Shown: positions 25,878 to 34,776, counted from the first letter of the stretch. The stretch: DNA of 64,000 nt from an uncultured Bacilli bacterium (GCA_934090795.1 CAKOJQ010000002.1:103971-167970), one strand, 5' to 3'. A program made the numbers and translations. The notes: generated from the sequence alone by a model not told the origin.

Positions 25878-26162
25878 ATGAATACTAATATTGAATTAAA
25901 AAGGGTAAATGGAGAAGTAATAAAAGCTGAGTTAATTAGTTATTTCGAATATGTTCCGAATAGTAAAAAATATGTATTTTATACTTTAAATGAGAAAGTA
26001 GAAAATGATTTAGTAAAGATGTATGTATCTGAAGTATCAAATGGGAATACTTTATCAGATAAAATGAGTGATGAAGAATGGACTAATATAAAAGGAATTA
26101 TGAAATCTATTCTTACATCTAATAATAATGAAAATATTAAATACTTAAATTGGGAGGCTTAA
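25878..26162 (+). CDS. small protein, DUF1292-like
   Basis: A 94-residue protein from ATG 25878, preferred over GTG 25866 because GTGAGGA is then the SD. ELKRVNGEVIKAELISYFEY, KKYVFYTLNE and DEEWTNIKGIMKSIL resemble DUF1292-type small acidic proteins of Bacillota, of unknown function. It is immediately followed by the next gene (2-base gap), indicating co-translation. Confidence 0.5.
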   Translation: MNTNIELKRVNGEVIKAELISYFEYVPNSKKYVFYTLNEKVENDLVKMYVSEVSNGNTLSDKMSDEEWTNIKGIMKSILTSNNNENIKYLNWEA

Positions 26163-26164
26163 AA

Positions 26165-26932
26165 ATGGCAATTACAATACAAAATGAATCGAAGAAAATA
26201 GCTCTTACTGCAGTACAGTTAAGTTCACTAAGTGCTGCTTATAAAGATTTTATGGCTAAACAAACTGTAAATGTTGCACCTGTTAATGTTGAAACAAATG
26301 TAGATGCTGTTGAACAAATTGTTAATACAAATACTCCTACTTTACAAGAAGATGTTTTAATTACTGATGCACCAGTTGTTAATCAAGCGCCTGTACAAAG
26401 TAAAAGTGTTAATATGTTTGATACTGTTCCAGTTGTAAATGATTCTGTGGTGAAGCCAGAAGGGCTAAAGGCTTCTCAAACTATTGTTGCACCACCAGTA
26501 ACTGAGGAAGTTAGAATAGATACTATTCAAGATGCTATGCAAGAGTCAAAAAATGATGTTACAGTGGTAGCTATTGATATGGAAGAGTTAAAAAAACAAC
26601 TTTTAGATGAGTACTATGATTTACAAGTCCATGTACAAGAATATGGTGTAAAATTAGAAGAAACCTTAGAAAAAATGAATAAATTAACTAATAATAAGGT
26701 TATAGAAAAACAAGAAGAAGTTAGTGTAGCTCCTGCTGCTTCATATGTAGTAAGTGCACCAGTAACTCAAAGTGTTGCTGCACCTACAGTGGAAAAAGTT
26801 GCCTCTGCCAATCAAAGCGTAAATCATGTAGAACAAACATTTCCTGAAAATGTGAATATATTTGACCAGGGTGTAAATATATTTGATCAAGCTCCGCAAA
26901 CTCCCAGTAACGGAGGACAAATAAAAATGTAA
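26165..26932 (+). CDS. hypothetical Val/Ala/Pro-rich protein with coiled-coil segment
   Basis: A 255-residue protein with start ATG 26165 (SD GGGAGG). Two low-complexity Val/Pro/Ala/Asn-rich stretches flank a helix of about 60 residues with heptad character (VVAIDMEELKKQLLDEYYDL). Near the C-terminus VNIFDQ is repeated twice. There is no signal peptide or membrane helix. Probably an adaptor or scaffold; not recognised. A terminator follows. Confidence 0.65.
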   Translation: MAITIQNESKKIALTAVQLSSLSAAYKDFMAKQTVNVAPVNVETNVDAVEQIVNTNTPTLQEDVLITDAPVVNQAPVQSKSVNMFDTVPVVNDSVVKPEGLKASQTIVAPPVTEEVRIDTIQDAMQESKNDVTVVAIDMEELKKQLLDEYYDLQVHVQEYGVKLEETLEKMNKLTNNKVIEKQEEVSVAPAASYVVSAPVTQSVAAPTVEKVASANQSVNHVEQTFPENVNIFDQGVNIFDQAPQTPSNGGQIKM

Positions 26933-26936
26933 AATT

Positions 26937-26959
26937 AAGTCTATATTTAGACTTTTTTT
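26937..26959 (+). terminator. rho-independent terminator
   Basis: Stem AAGTCTA/TAGACTT with a TATT loop followed by TTTTT. Confidence 0.8.
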
Positions 26960-26983
26960 ATTTATTAAATCATATAATTTAAT

Positions 26984-27862
26984 ATGGAAAATATATTAAA
27001 TTATTATTATGATATAAATGTTATAAATATAAAAAAATATGATTATTATTATCTTATTACAAGTGATGAGGAGGATGAATATTTATTTAATGAAATAATA
27101 AATATAGATGAACTAAAAGAAATAATAGATTATTTAAATAACACTAATATGCTATATCATTTATTAATGCTTACAAAAGAGCAAAATATAACAATAACTT
27201 ATAATGATAAAGAATATGCTTTATTTAAAGTTAGAGATAATGATAACTTAAATATATTTAGTTTTTCTAATTTAATTACTAATGGAAAATGTATTTGGGG
27301 TACATTATGGTCTAATAGAGTAGATTATTATTTAGAACAATTAAAAGAAGTAGTTGATATAAATGAGATTAAATATGCAATGGATTATTATATATCTTTA
27401 GCTGAAATTGCTATATCTTATTTTAATAATTTAGAAGAAATTTATAAAAGTAGTGAATTAACTTATACTATATCTCATCATATTACTAGTTCACCAGTAT
27501 CTAAATATGAATTATATAACCCATCTAATATGTGTAAGGATTTAATAGTTAGAGATGTTGCAGAATATATTAAAGCGTCTTTTTTTGAAGATATTTTAAC
27601 TAATAATGAAATACTTAATTTAATAGATAGGATCAATTTAAATGAACAATTAGCTAATTATTTTTTAGTAAGATTAATATATCCATCTTATATGTTTAAA
27701 ATTTATGATAATTATATAGAAACAAAAGAGATAGATCGTAAATTTTATGAATATATGAAAAAAAGTAGGGAATATGAACACCTACTAGCAAATATATATA
27801 ATAAATTAAAACTTAAATTTTCTATTAAAGCTTATATTTACTTTTTTAAAGATCAATATTGA
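26984..27862 (+). CDS. YutH/CotS-like spore coat kinase-fold protein
   Basis: A 292-residue protein resembling the CotS/YutH group of coat-associated aminoglycoside-phosphotransferase-fold proteins. LWSNRVDYYLEQLKEV is followed by a YYISLAEIAISYFN helix, then TISHHITSSPVSKYELYNPSNM and IVRDVAEYIKASFF. Catalytic kinase residues are degenerate, as is usual in this group. Its 3' end overlaps, convergently, a NifU-like gene; yutH and yutI are neighbours in B. subtilis as I recall. The family call is by pattern only. Confidence 0.5.
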   Translation: MENILNYYYDINVINIKKYDYYYLITSDEEDEYLFNEIINIDELKEIIDYLNNTNMLYHLLMLTKEQNITITYNDKEYALFKVRDNDNLNIFSFSNLITNGKCIWGTLWSNRVDYYLEQLKEVVDINEIKYAMDYYISLAEIAISYFNNLEEIYKSSELTYTISHHITSSPVSKYELYNPSNMCKDLIVRDVAEYIKASFFEDILTNNEILNLIDRINLNEQLANYFLVRLIYPSYMFKIYDNYIETKEIDRKFYEYMKKSREYEHLLANIYNKLKLKFSIKAYIYFFKDQY

Positions 27863-28070
27863 TTACATCTTTAACTTCAGGGACTTCTTCTTTAATAGTT
27901 CTAAGAACAAAATCGGTTATGGTATCATCTTTGTAACCACATTCGGCACAAGCACCATGTAATTTAATATATACAATATTATCTTTTAAACTAACAAATT
28001 CTATATCGCCACCATCACTATTTAAGTATGGCTTAATAATATTAATTGTTTCTTTTATTTTTTCTTCCAT
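27846..28070 (-). CDS. NifU C-terminal-domain Fe-S scaffold (YutI-like)
   Basis: A 74-residue protein (ATG 28070, SD AGGTG) consisting only of the NifU/Nfu domain: IKPYLNSDGGDIEFVSL and the cluster-binding CAECGYKD (CxxC), then a TIKEEVPEVKDV helix. Such proteins carry and transfer iron-sulfur clusters. Together with sufB (38.5 kb) and a ferredoxin (48.8 kb) it shows a working SUF-type Fe-S economy. It overlaps the yutH-like gene by 17 bases tail to tail. Confidence 0.88.
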   Translation of the reverse strand: MEEKIKETINIIKPYLNSDGGDIEFVSLKDNIVYIKLHGACAECGYKDDTITDFVLRTIKEEVPEVKDVINIDL

Positions 28071-28135
28071 ATATAACACCTACTTGAGATTATATCACAT
28101 TTTATTTATAATAATAAGAAGAAGGAAAGATATTT

Positions 28136-28483
28136 ATGTATAAAGTAGGAGAAATAATAGAGGTTGAAGTAACTGGGATAGAAAGTTATGGTATCTTTGT
28201 TAAAGCTGATAATGATTATACTGGTTTAATTCATATATCAGAAATAGATAACAATTATATAAAGGATATAAATAAATATGTTAAATTAGGAGATAATATT
28301 TATACGAATGTGATTGGAATAGATGATGCAACTAAGCATTTAAAGTTATCTATTAAGAATATGAATTATAATGATAATAATCATGGTAAGAGAATAATAA
28401 AAGAAAATATAAAGGGTTTTTTACCTCTTTATAATAAGTTAGATGAGTGGATAGAAGAAACTTTACAAGAAATGAGAAAATAG
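28136..28483 (+). CDS. S1 RNA-binding domain protein (YugI/CvfD-like)
   Basis: A 115-residue protein: S1 domain at residues 1-75 (VGEIIEVEVTGIESYGIFVKA, YTGLIHISEID, HLKLSIKNM) followed by a short tail. Similar small S1 proteins (general stress protein 13, CvfD) associate with ribosomes and act post-transcriptionally. It diverges from the NifU-like gene and has SD AAGAAGGAAAG. Confidence 0.82.
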   Translation: MYKVGEIIEVEVTGIESYGIFVKADNDYTGLIHISEIDNNYIKDINKYVKLGDNIYTNVIGIDDATKHLKLSIKNMNYNDNNHGKRIIKENIKGFLPLYNKLDEWIEETLQEMRK

Positions 28484-28532
28484 AACAAGTTTTCGCTTGA
28501 TGGGGCCTTAATAGTATAATTTTCTATAGTAG

Positions 28533-29288
28533 AGTAAAGATGAAAAATATGAAAATTTAGTAAAAATAGTAAGAAATGATTCACTAGGAAAATATTCATG
28601 GGATAGTTTAGAATCAACAATAAACAGTGGATATGGTGTTAATGAATGGATTTAAGCCGATTTAATGTATGAACTCAATTGTGATGGCAGTGAAAATTCA
28701 AAATATTTTCGAAGTGATAGTGATATTGCAGAACGTTATTTATCAAATAAAACAAGTGGAGAAACCAAATGGTATAATGGGAAAAATAATGCTAAAAATG
28801 GCTTATACGATTATAGTAAAAATATAAAAAGTAGCTTATTAGATAAAATAGCAAACATAAGATGGAATCTAGGTTGTTATAATACATCTTCAGCTAGTGC
28901 ATTAAATATGTATAATGCAGAAAGAGGAACATTACATATAAGTAATCCATAAGACGGAATAACAAGAATAAATACATGGGATGAAAAAATAGCTTTAATA
29001 TATCCAAGTGATTATGACTATGCCTCAATGGATACAATATGTAGAAGTAGATTAAGTTCATCTAATTGTAAAAATGAAAACTGGTTATTTAACTGTGCAG
29101 ATCAATGAACATTGTTCCCTCGGTTTGATGATGCGTATTATTTGTTCTTTGTCTATTCGGGCGGGTATGTAGTCGAAACCGGTGGGTTCAGCTACTATGG
29201 TGGTGTGTGTCCGGCCCTTTTCTTAAAATCTGATGTCGTGATAGCTTGAGGAACAAGAACTAAAAATACTCCGTTTATTCTTGAATAA
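28533..29288 (+). pseudogene. decayed C-terminal copy of the 62-kb variable surface protein
   Basis: One reading frame running 28533-29288 parallels the C-terminal 240 residues of the protein at 62312-63931: LVKIVRNDSLGKYSWD, KWYNGKNNAKNG, HISNP, YPSDYDYAS, ENWLFN and ALFLKSDV. Four in-frame stops interrupt it (after EWI, after HISNP, at 29106-29108 in place of a Trp codon, and after VIA), but there is no frameshift. The N-terminal signal anchor part is missing. The block at 29115-29216 is GC-rich and differs strongly from the other copy, while its flanks are conserved. It may be a dead paralogue or a silent sequence reservoir. Confidence 0.8.
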
Positions 29289-29304
29289 TATTAATTTGAG
29301 ATAT

Positions 29305-29329
29305 AAAACTACAATTGAGTAGTTTTTTT
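29305..29329 (+). terminator. rho-independent terminator
   Basis: AAAACTAC/GTAGTTTT stem, 6-base loop, then TTTTTTT. It lies just after the pseudogene, showing that this copy still has an expression unit end. Confidence 0.8.
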
Positions 29330-29370
29330 CTTTTAAAAATTATGATAATATATAGTTGGGATGATATAAG

Positions 29371-31092
29371 ATGGAAGATAAAACTTATATAGTATTAGGA
29401 ATAGTTTATGCCATAATAGCAATTATATTGATAGTTGTTGTTTTGGTGCTTATTAATAAACATAATAAGAAAAAATTAGAACAGATATTAACTGATTTAG
29501 AGTTAGATAAAAATTTAATTATATCTGCTAATATACTTACTGAATTAAATAAGGTTGGATCACTAATTAATAATAAAAATTTAGAGATAAAATATGAAAA
29601 TTGGAAAGAAAGATATAAACAAATTAAAGATGTAGATATTCCTTCTTTAGATAAGAGATTAAATGATTTAGAAGAATTAATTAGAGAGAAAGATTATAAG
29701 AAGTTTGTTAGTGATTCATCTAAGTTAGAGTTAGAAATTTATTATATTAAGTCTAAAAGTGAGTTTTTGTTAGATGAAATTAAAGAGATAACTTTATCGG
29801 AAAGTAAAAATAGAGAAATAGTTACTAAGTTAAAGAAAGATTATAGAGAAATTTATTTAAAATATAATAATAGTCCTAGCGATTATGAGGGAATAAATAA
29901 TACAATTGAATTACAATTTGAAAATATAGATAAATTATTTAATGCTTTTGAGCTTGCAATGGAAAATAATGATTATAGTGAGGCTAGTAAAATAGTTAAG
30001 GCGCTTACTGATAACATTGGTAATATAGGAATTATTATTGATGAGGCTTCTTCTATTATATTAATGGGTAAAAAGTTAATACCGGCTAAGATAGAAGATA
30101 TTAAAAAGATATATAAGAAGATGACTAAAGAAGGGTATTTACTAGATTATTTAAATATAGATTATAATATAAGTGAAGCAGATAAAAAGCTTGCTGATAT
30201 ATTTGATAGATTAAAAGTTCTTAATGTTAATGATTCAATTATTGAACTTAAAACTATTTTAAATTATTTTGATAGTTTATATAGTGATTTTGATAAGGAA
30301 AGAGATGCTAAAAAGAATTATGATTCATTATCTAGGAAGATTGCTATTAAAAATAAGAAATTAAGTACTATTGTTAAGAATATATCATCTAAAATAGAGG
30401 ATATTAAATATAGTTATGATTTAAGTGAAGATGATGTTAAAGTTATTGATGAACTTAATTTAAGTATTAAAAATATTCAAAACGATTATGATATTATAAT
30501 AGAAAATTTTAGAAATAAGAGTTTTTCTTATTCTCAATTATATAAAGAGTTGGAATTAATTAATAGTAGGGTTACTGTAAGTGAAGAGAAGGTAGAACAA
30601 ACTGTTAAATTTTTAAGTAGTTTAAAAGATGATGAAATTAGAGCTAGGGAACAATTAGATGAGATTAAAAATATATTAGAGTCTAGTAAAGAAAAGATGG
30701 AAAGTTTTAAATTACCTATTATTCCTAAAGATTATTATGTTGAGTTAAGTGAAGCAAATGATGCTTTAGATAATATGATTGATGAATTAAATAAAAAACC
30801 TATTTCAATTAGAGTTCTTAATTTAAGAGTTGATACGGCTAGAGATTTAGTTCTTAAGTTACATAAAAATACAAGTGAAACAATTAAGAATGCTAGTTTA
30901 GCAGAGTCAACTATAGTTTATAGTAATAGATTTAGATATAATAATAAGATTAATAATGCATTAAATAGAGCTGAAGATTATTTTTATGAAGGTAGATATA
31001 GTGAAGCTTTAGAACTTGCAATTAAAGCAGTTAGTGATGTTAATCCGAATATTTATAATGAAGTAATGATTGCAAAAGAAACAATTTTATAA
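29371..31092 (+). CDS. ezrA: septation ring formation regulator EzrA
   Basis: A 573-residue protein, close to the usual length of about 560. An N-terminal membrane helix (residues about 6-28) is followed by spectrin-like coiled-coil repeats; segments such as NWKERYKQIKDVDIPSLDKRL and a C-terminal YYFYEGRYSEALELA-type helix fit EzrA. EzrA binds FtsZ and prevents extra Z-rings at the poles. The SD is GGGATGAT, and a -10-like sequence lies upstream. Consistent with ftsA/ftsZ at 22-24 kb. Confidence 0.85.
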   Translation: MEDKTYIVLGIVYAIIAIILIVVVLVLINKHNKKKLEQILTDLELDKNLIISANILTELNKVGSLINNKNLEIKYENWKERYKQIKDVDIPSLDKRLNDLEELIREKDYKKFVSDSSKLELEIYYIKSKSEFLLDEIKEITLSESKNREIVTKLKKDYREIYLKYNNSPSDYEGINNTIELQFENIDKLFNAFELAMENNDYSEASKIVKALTDNIGNIGIIIDEASSIILMGKKLIPAKIEDIKKIYKKMTKEGYLLDYLNIDYNISEADKKLADIFDRLKVLNVNDSIIELKTILNYFDSLYSDFDKERDAKKNYDSLSRKIAIKNKKLSTIVKNISSKIEDIKYSYDLSEDDVKVIDELNLSIKNIQNDYDIIIENFRNKSFSYSQLYKELELINSRVTVSEEKVEQTVKFLSSLKDDEIRAREQLDEIKNILESSKEKMESFKLPIIPKDYYVELSEANDALDNMIDELNKKPISIRVLNLRVDTARDLVLKLHKNTSETIKNASLAESTIVYSNRFRYNNKINNALNRAEDYFYEGRYSEALELAIKAVSDVNPNIYNEVMIAKETIL

Positions 31093-31142
31093 TTGATAAT
31101 ATTTAAAATTTTGGGTAAAATATGATTAGAAAAGGAGTATTT

Positions 31143-31376
31143 ATGAAAGAAGAATTATTTAAAGATATTATAGAAGGAGATAATGTAACTAAATTAAAAA
31201 ATGAAGTATGTGATGCTTTAAAGAAAATGGATAATGAAGAATTTTTACATTTATTTATGGCATTATGTTCTTTAGGTGAATTTGATGATGAATGTTGTTG
31301 TGGTGGACATTGTGATTGCGAAGATTGTGACTGTGATTGCGATGACTGCGACTGCGATGATTGTGATTGTAAATAA
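31143..31376 (+). CDS. small protein with Asp-Cys-rich metal-binding-like tail
   Basis: A 77-residue protein from ATG 31143 (SD AAAGGAG; an upstream ATG at 31122 lacks one). The first 55 residues form an acidic helical region. The C-terminus is a run of Cys/Asp repeats (CCCGGHCDCEDCDCDCDDC and on), with 12 or more cysteines. This composition suggests binding of Zn, Cu or Fe, or a disulphide-rich coat-type protein. No family recognised. Confidence 0.7.
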   Translation: MKEELFKDIIEGDNVTKLKNEVCDALKKMDNEEFLHLFMALCSLGEFDDECCCGGHCDCEDCDCDCDDCDCDDCDCK

Positions 31377-31398
31377 GTAGAGAAATCTACTTTTTTTT
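31375..31398 (+). terminator. rho-independent terminator
   Basis: AAGTAGA/TCTACTT stem with GAAA tetraloop followed by TTTTTT; it overlaps the end of the Cys-rich gene. Confidence 0.85.
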
Positions 31399-31425
31399 GA
31401 TGAAAATATATATGTGAAATTTTGT

Positions 31426-31454
31426 TTGCATTTTTATCAAGTTTATGCTATAAT
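31426..31454 (+). promoter_or_regulatory. sigma-A promoter, TTGCAT-17-TATAAT
   Basis: TTGCAT (31426-31431) and TATAAT (31449-31454) with 17-bp spacing, upstream of the 31485 gene. The 20 bases GAAATTTTGTTTGCATTTTT (31416-31435) recur exactly at 49824-49843 before the second adhesin gene. Confidence 0.75.
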
Positions 31455-31484
31455 ATGTTTATTCATTGAGGGGGAAAATAAATT

Positions 31485-32123
31485 ATGGAAAATAATGTAG
31501 ATGAAATGATTAATAAATTAGTAGAAAATAATAGTGATAATAAAGAAGTTTTATCAGATGACGAAAAAAACTATATGGAATTAGAGAAAGAATTAAGAAC
31601 TAAAAGTATTAATATTAATGAGTATTCATATTACTTCTTTAAGATTAATACTGCATGTAGTAAGGGAACTATTAAGAATCCGTTAAGATTTTATTTAGCA
31701 CTAAAGAACGCTAGTGTGGTTGTTAGAGCAGATGAAAATGGTAGTCAATTTGATGTTTATAAAAATTTAGTTAATACTGTAAACTATTTAATTAGTGAGT
31801 ATGCAAAAAGATATATTTCTGATGATAATAATTTAGATAGTTATAATGAAGCATTACAAGCATCTATATTGCAAAATGGATATATTACATTTGAAGGGTT
31901 TAAAGAATCTTATTATTTATTTGAATTATATGTTTTAGCTGGAATTAAAGGAAATAAATTTTTTGATTTTGTAAGTTTATTAAATGAAGTATATGTTAAA
32001 ACAGATAAAATTAATGAAATTATTGATTTAACTAATATGAAAACTAGATTATCTGATTATATTCAAACATATAAGAATGATTATGGTAAAAAATTTGATT
32101 TTAATAAAAAATTTACTAAATAA
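31485..32123 (+). CDS. hypothetical soluble protein
   Basis: A 212-residue charged, helical protein with a GAGGGGG ribosome-binding site and a strong consensus promoter, so it is probably well expressed. There is no signal peptide, membrane helix or recognised motif (INEYSYYFFKINTAC and KNPLRFYLALKNASV are typical segments). It precedes ffh but has its own terminator. YlxM, the usual ffh neighbour, is not a match. Confidence 0.75.
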   Translation: MENNVDEMINKLVENNSDNKEVLSDDEKNYMELEKELRTKSININEYSYYFFKINTACSKGTIKNPLRFYLALKNASVVVRADENGSQFDVYKNLVNTVNYLISEYAKRYISDDNNLDSYNEALQASILQNGYITFEGFKESYYLFELYVLAGIKGNKFFDFVSLLNEVYVKTDKINEIIDLTNMKTRLSDYIQTYKNDYGKKFDFNKKFTK

Positions 32124-32148
32124 GGACTCATTAGAGTCTTTTCTTTTT
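32121..32148 (+). terminator. rho-independent terminator before ffh
   Basis: GGACTC/GAGTCT stem (one G-U pair), ATTA loop, then TTTTCTTTTT. Confidence 0.65.
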
Positions 32149-32158
32149 GCTATATTTC

Positions 32159-32188
32159 TTGACTTTTAAGGTAGTAAATTAATATAAT
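32159..32188 (+). promoter_or_regulatory. promoter of ffh
   Basis: TTGACT (32159-32164) and TATAAT (32183-32188) with 18-bp spacing, followed by AGAGAGGA and the ffh ATG at 32226. Confidence 0.65.
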
Positions 32189-32225
32189 AAATACGTGTTA
32201 TACGTAATTAGAGAGGATTGATAAT

Positions 32226-33533
32226 ATGTTTGAATATATGGGTGATAGATTAAGTAATGCGATTAAAAATATTAAAGGTTTGGGTAAGATTACTGAAGAT
32301 AATATAAGTGATGCAATAAAAGAAATAAGAATGGCTTTATTAGAAGCAGATGTTAACTATGAAGTTGTTAAAGAATTTACTAGAAATGTTAAAGAAAAAG
32401 CTTTAGGATTAGAAGTTGGTAAGAATTTAAAACCAGAAGAATTATTTATTAAATTATGTAAGGATGAGTTAATAAGTTTACTTGGAGATAATTATGTTCC
32501 TCTTGAAGTTAATAAAAAGCCAACTATTATTATGTTAGTTGGTTTACAAGGATCTGGTAAGACTACAAGTTGTGCTAAGATAGCTAATTTAGTAAGAAAG
32601 AAGAATAATAAAAAGCCATTACTTGTTGCGTGTGATGTTTATAGACCGGCTGCTATTGATCAGTTATGTGATCTAGGTAAGTCTTTAAATATGGATGTTT
32701 TTACTAAGGGAAAAGAAGATCCTCGAGAGATAGTTAAGGAAGCTTTAGAGTTTGCTAAAAATAATAATAATGATTATATAATTATAGATACGGCTGGTAG
32801 GTTACATATTGATAATGATTTAATGAATGAACTTGTTGATATCGAGAATATTGTTAAACCAGATGAAATTCTACTTGTTATTGATGCAATGATGGGACAA
32901 GATGCAATTAATGTTATTAATGGATTTAATGGTAAATTAAAATTAACTGGTGCTATTTTAACTAAGTTAGATGGTAATACGAAAGGTGGAGTTGCTTTAT
33001 CTGTTAGACATTTAACTAATATTCCTATTAAGTTTGTAGGTGATTCAGAAAAATTAGATGGATTAACTGAGTTTTATCCTGAAAGAATGGCTAATCGTAT
33101 TTTAGATATGGGAGATATTTTATCTATTGCCGAAAAAGCAAGTAATGCGATTAGTGAAGATGATGCTAAGGATTTAGCTAAAAAAATGCGTAAAGGTGAT
33201 TATGATTTAGAAGATTTCTTAACTAATTTAAAACAAATTAGAAAGTTAGGACCACTTGAAAATATTTTAAAGATGTTACCGGGAGCAAGAAATATGGGAT
33301 TAAATCAAATTAATATTAATCCTAAAGATATGGCTCATATTGAAGCAATTGTTTTATCTATGACACCTTATGAAAGAAGACATCCTGAAGTATTAAAAGC
33401 AACAAGAAAACAAAGAATTGCTAAAGGCTCAGGAAGAAGTGTAGAAGAGGTTAATAGATTACTTAAACAATTTGAAGAAATGAAAAAAATGATGAAAATG
33501 ATGAGTAATGGAAATTTTAAAATGCCATTTTAG
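32226..33533 (+). CDS. ffh: signal recognition particle protein Ffh (SRP54)
   Basis: GTPase of 435 residues that delivers signal-peptide-bearing ribosomes to FtsY. N domain (residues about 1-85), G domain with GLQGSGKTTSCAKIA, DTAGRLH and TKLDGNTKGG, then a methionine-rich M domain ending MKKMMKMMSNGNFKMPF. Complete and of normal length. The usual partner RNA (4.5S/scRNA) gene is not seen in the window. Confidence 0.97.
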   Translation: MFEYMGDRLSNAIKNIKGLGKITEDNISDAIKEIRMALLEADVNYEVVKEFTRNVKEKALGLEVGKNLKPEELFIKLCKDELISLLGDNYVPLEVNKKPTIIMLVGLQGSGKTTSCAKIANLVRKKNNKKPLLVACDVYRPAAIDQLCDLGKSLNMDVFTKGKEDPREIVKEALEFAKNNNNDYIIIDTAGRLHIDNDLMNELVDIENIVKPDEILLVIDAMMGQDAINVINGFNGKLKLTGAILTKLDGNTKGGVALSVRHLTNIPIKFVGDSEKLDGLTEFYPERMANRILDMGDILSIAEKASNAISEDDAKDLAKKMRKGDYDLEDFLTNLKQIRKLGPLENILKMLPGARNMGLNQININPKDMAHIEAIVLSMTPYERRHPEVLKATRKQRIAKGSGRSVEEVNRLLKQFEEMKKMMKMMSNGNFKMPF

Positions 33534-33540
33534 ATAATGA

Positions 33541-33568
33541 AAAAATACTTCGATTTTGAAGTATTTTA
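33541..33568. terminator. bidirectional terminator between ffh and spoVS
   Basis: AAAATACTTC/GAAGTATTTT 10-bp stem with a 6-base loop, A-tract upstream and T-tract downstream; serves the convergent ffh (+) and spoVS (-). Confidence 0.8.
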
Positions 33569-33829
33569 TTTTGATTCAACAATTAATTTTATAGCTGTTT
33601 TTTCTTCACCATCTATTTGGATATCTGAAAAAGCAGGAATAATAACTAAATTTTTACCACTTGGAGCAACAAAACCACGGGCGATAGCTACTGCTTTAAC
33701 TCCTTGATTTAAACTTCCGGCTCCAATTGTATGGATTTCTAATTCATTTTTGCCATCTCTAAATATTCCGGCAATTGCCCCTGCTACTTTACTAGGGTTA
33801 CTTTTACTTGAAACTTTTAGTATTTCCAT
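33566..33829 (-). CDS. spoVS: stage V sporulation protein S (SpoVS)
   Basis: An 87-residue Alba-fold protein with the very conserved SpoVS sequence: LKVSSKSNPSKVAGAIAGI, IGAGSLNQGVKAVAIARGF, GKNLVIIPAF and EEKTAIKLIVE. In B. subtilis it is needed for spore coat assembly and septation control; homologues also occur in some non-sporulating bacteria, so alone it is weak evidence for sporulation. SD GGAGGA precedes the ATG. Confidence 0.95.
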   Translation of the reverse strand: MEILKVSSKSNPSKVAGAIAGIFRDGKNELEIHTIGAGSLNQGVKAVAIARGFVAPSGKNLVIIPAFSDIQIDGEEKTAIKLIVESK

Positions 33830-33874
33830 TATTTCCTCCTAGTTAAGTATATTAAAGTATTTAAATTTAATTCA

Positions 33875-34714
33875 TTATTTTTGCCATCTTGTTGTGATTC
33901 CACATGGTAAGATTAAGCCTTGATTATCTTTAAATCCTAGTTCTTCTGATAGAATAGTTCCTTTTTTAGGAATAGTAAGAGTTAAGATGTTTTCTAGTAC
34001 AGTTTTGGATAGTCCGGTTGTATAAGTATTAATAATAAATAGAGAAGCATCATCACTTAATAGAGATGCAGTATCTTTAACTAAATCATATAAATCTTTT
34101 TCAATTTGCCATACTTCGTTTTTAGAACCTCTTCCAAATGAAGGGGGATCCATAATTATAATATCGTATTTATTACCTCTTCTGATTTCTCTTTTAACAA
34201 ATTTTTTAACATCATCAACAAAGAATCTAATATATTCATTTTCTAAATTATTTCCTTTAACATTTTCTTTAGCCCAATCAATCATTCCACGAGATGCATC
34301 AACATGAACAACTTCAGCGCCTTCTTTTAATGCTGCAATGCTGGCTGCTCCAGTGTAGGCAAATAAGTTTAGAACTTTACATTTATGATTAGTGTTTTTT
34401 ATTGTTTCTCTTATTAAATCCCAGTTATAAGCTTGTTCGGGGAATAATCCGGTATGTTTAAATCCCATGAGTTTAAGATTAAATTTTAAATCTTTATAAT
34501 TAATAGTCCAAGATGATGGAACATTATTTAATGTCCAATTACCGCCACCGGTATTACTTCTTTCATAAACAGCGTTTACTTTAATATTCTCGTTACCAGG
34601 CCAAATTATTTCAGGATCTGGTCTTTTTAAATAATATTTTCCCCATCTTTCATATTTGTAGCCATTACTTGTACTTAGTACTTCGTAATCATTAAAATTT
34701 TCAATTATTTTCAT
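33875..34714 (-). CDS. class I SAM-dependent methyltransferase (RlmI/RlmK-like)
   Basis: A 279-residue Rossmann methyltransferase. SAM motif I is VLNLFAYTGAASIAAL and the acidic ribose-binding end of strand 2 is VVHVDASRGMIDWA. The catalytic-type motif is IIMDPPSFGRG, similar to RlmI/RlmK rRNA methyltransferases, but without an N-terminal PUA domain. Residues 1-100 form an RNA-contacting type beta region. Probably methylates rRNA; the exact site is unknown. Confidence 0.75.
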   Translation of the reverse strand: MKIIENFNDYEVLSTSNGYKYERWGKYYLKRPDPEIIWPGNENIKVNAVYERSNTGGGNWTLNNVPSSWTINYKDLKFNLKLMGFKHTGLFPEQAYNWDLIRETIKNTNHKCKVLNLFAYTGAASIAALKEGAEVVHVDASRGMIDWAKENVKGNNLENEYIRFFVDDVKKFVKREIRRGNKYDIIIMDPPSFGRGSKNEVWQIEKDLYDLVKDTASLLSDDASLFIINTYTTGLSKTVLENILTLTIPKKGTILSEELGFKDNQGLILPCGITTRWQK

Positions 34715-34741
34715 ATCACATCACAGGTAAATTATAACATG

Positions 34742-34776
34742 TAAAATAAAAAAAACATACCAATATTTGATATGTT
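34742..34776 (-). terminator. minus-strand rho-independent terminator
   Basis: AACATA (34754-34759) pairs with TATGTT (34771-34776). On the minus strand the stem is followed by TTTTTTTT. It terminates the DUF308-like membrane gene. Confidence 0.7.
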
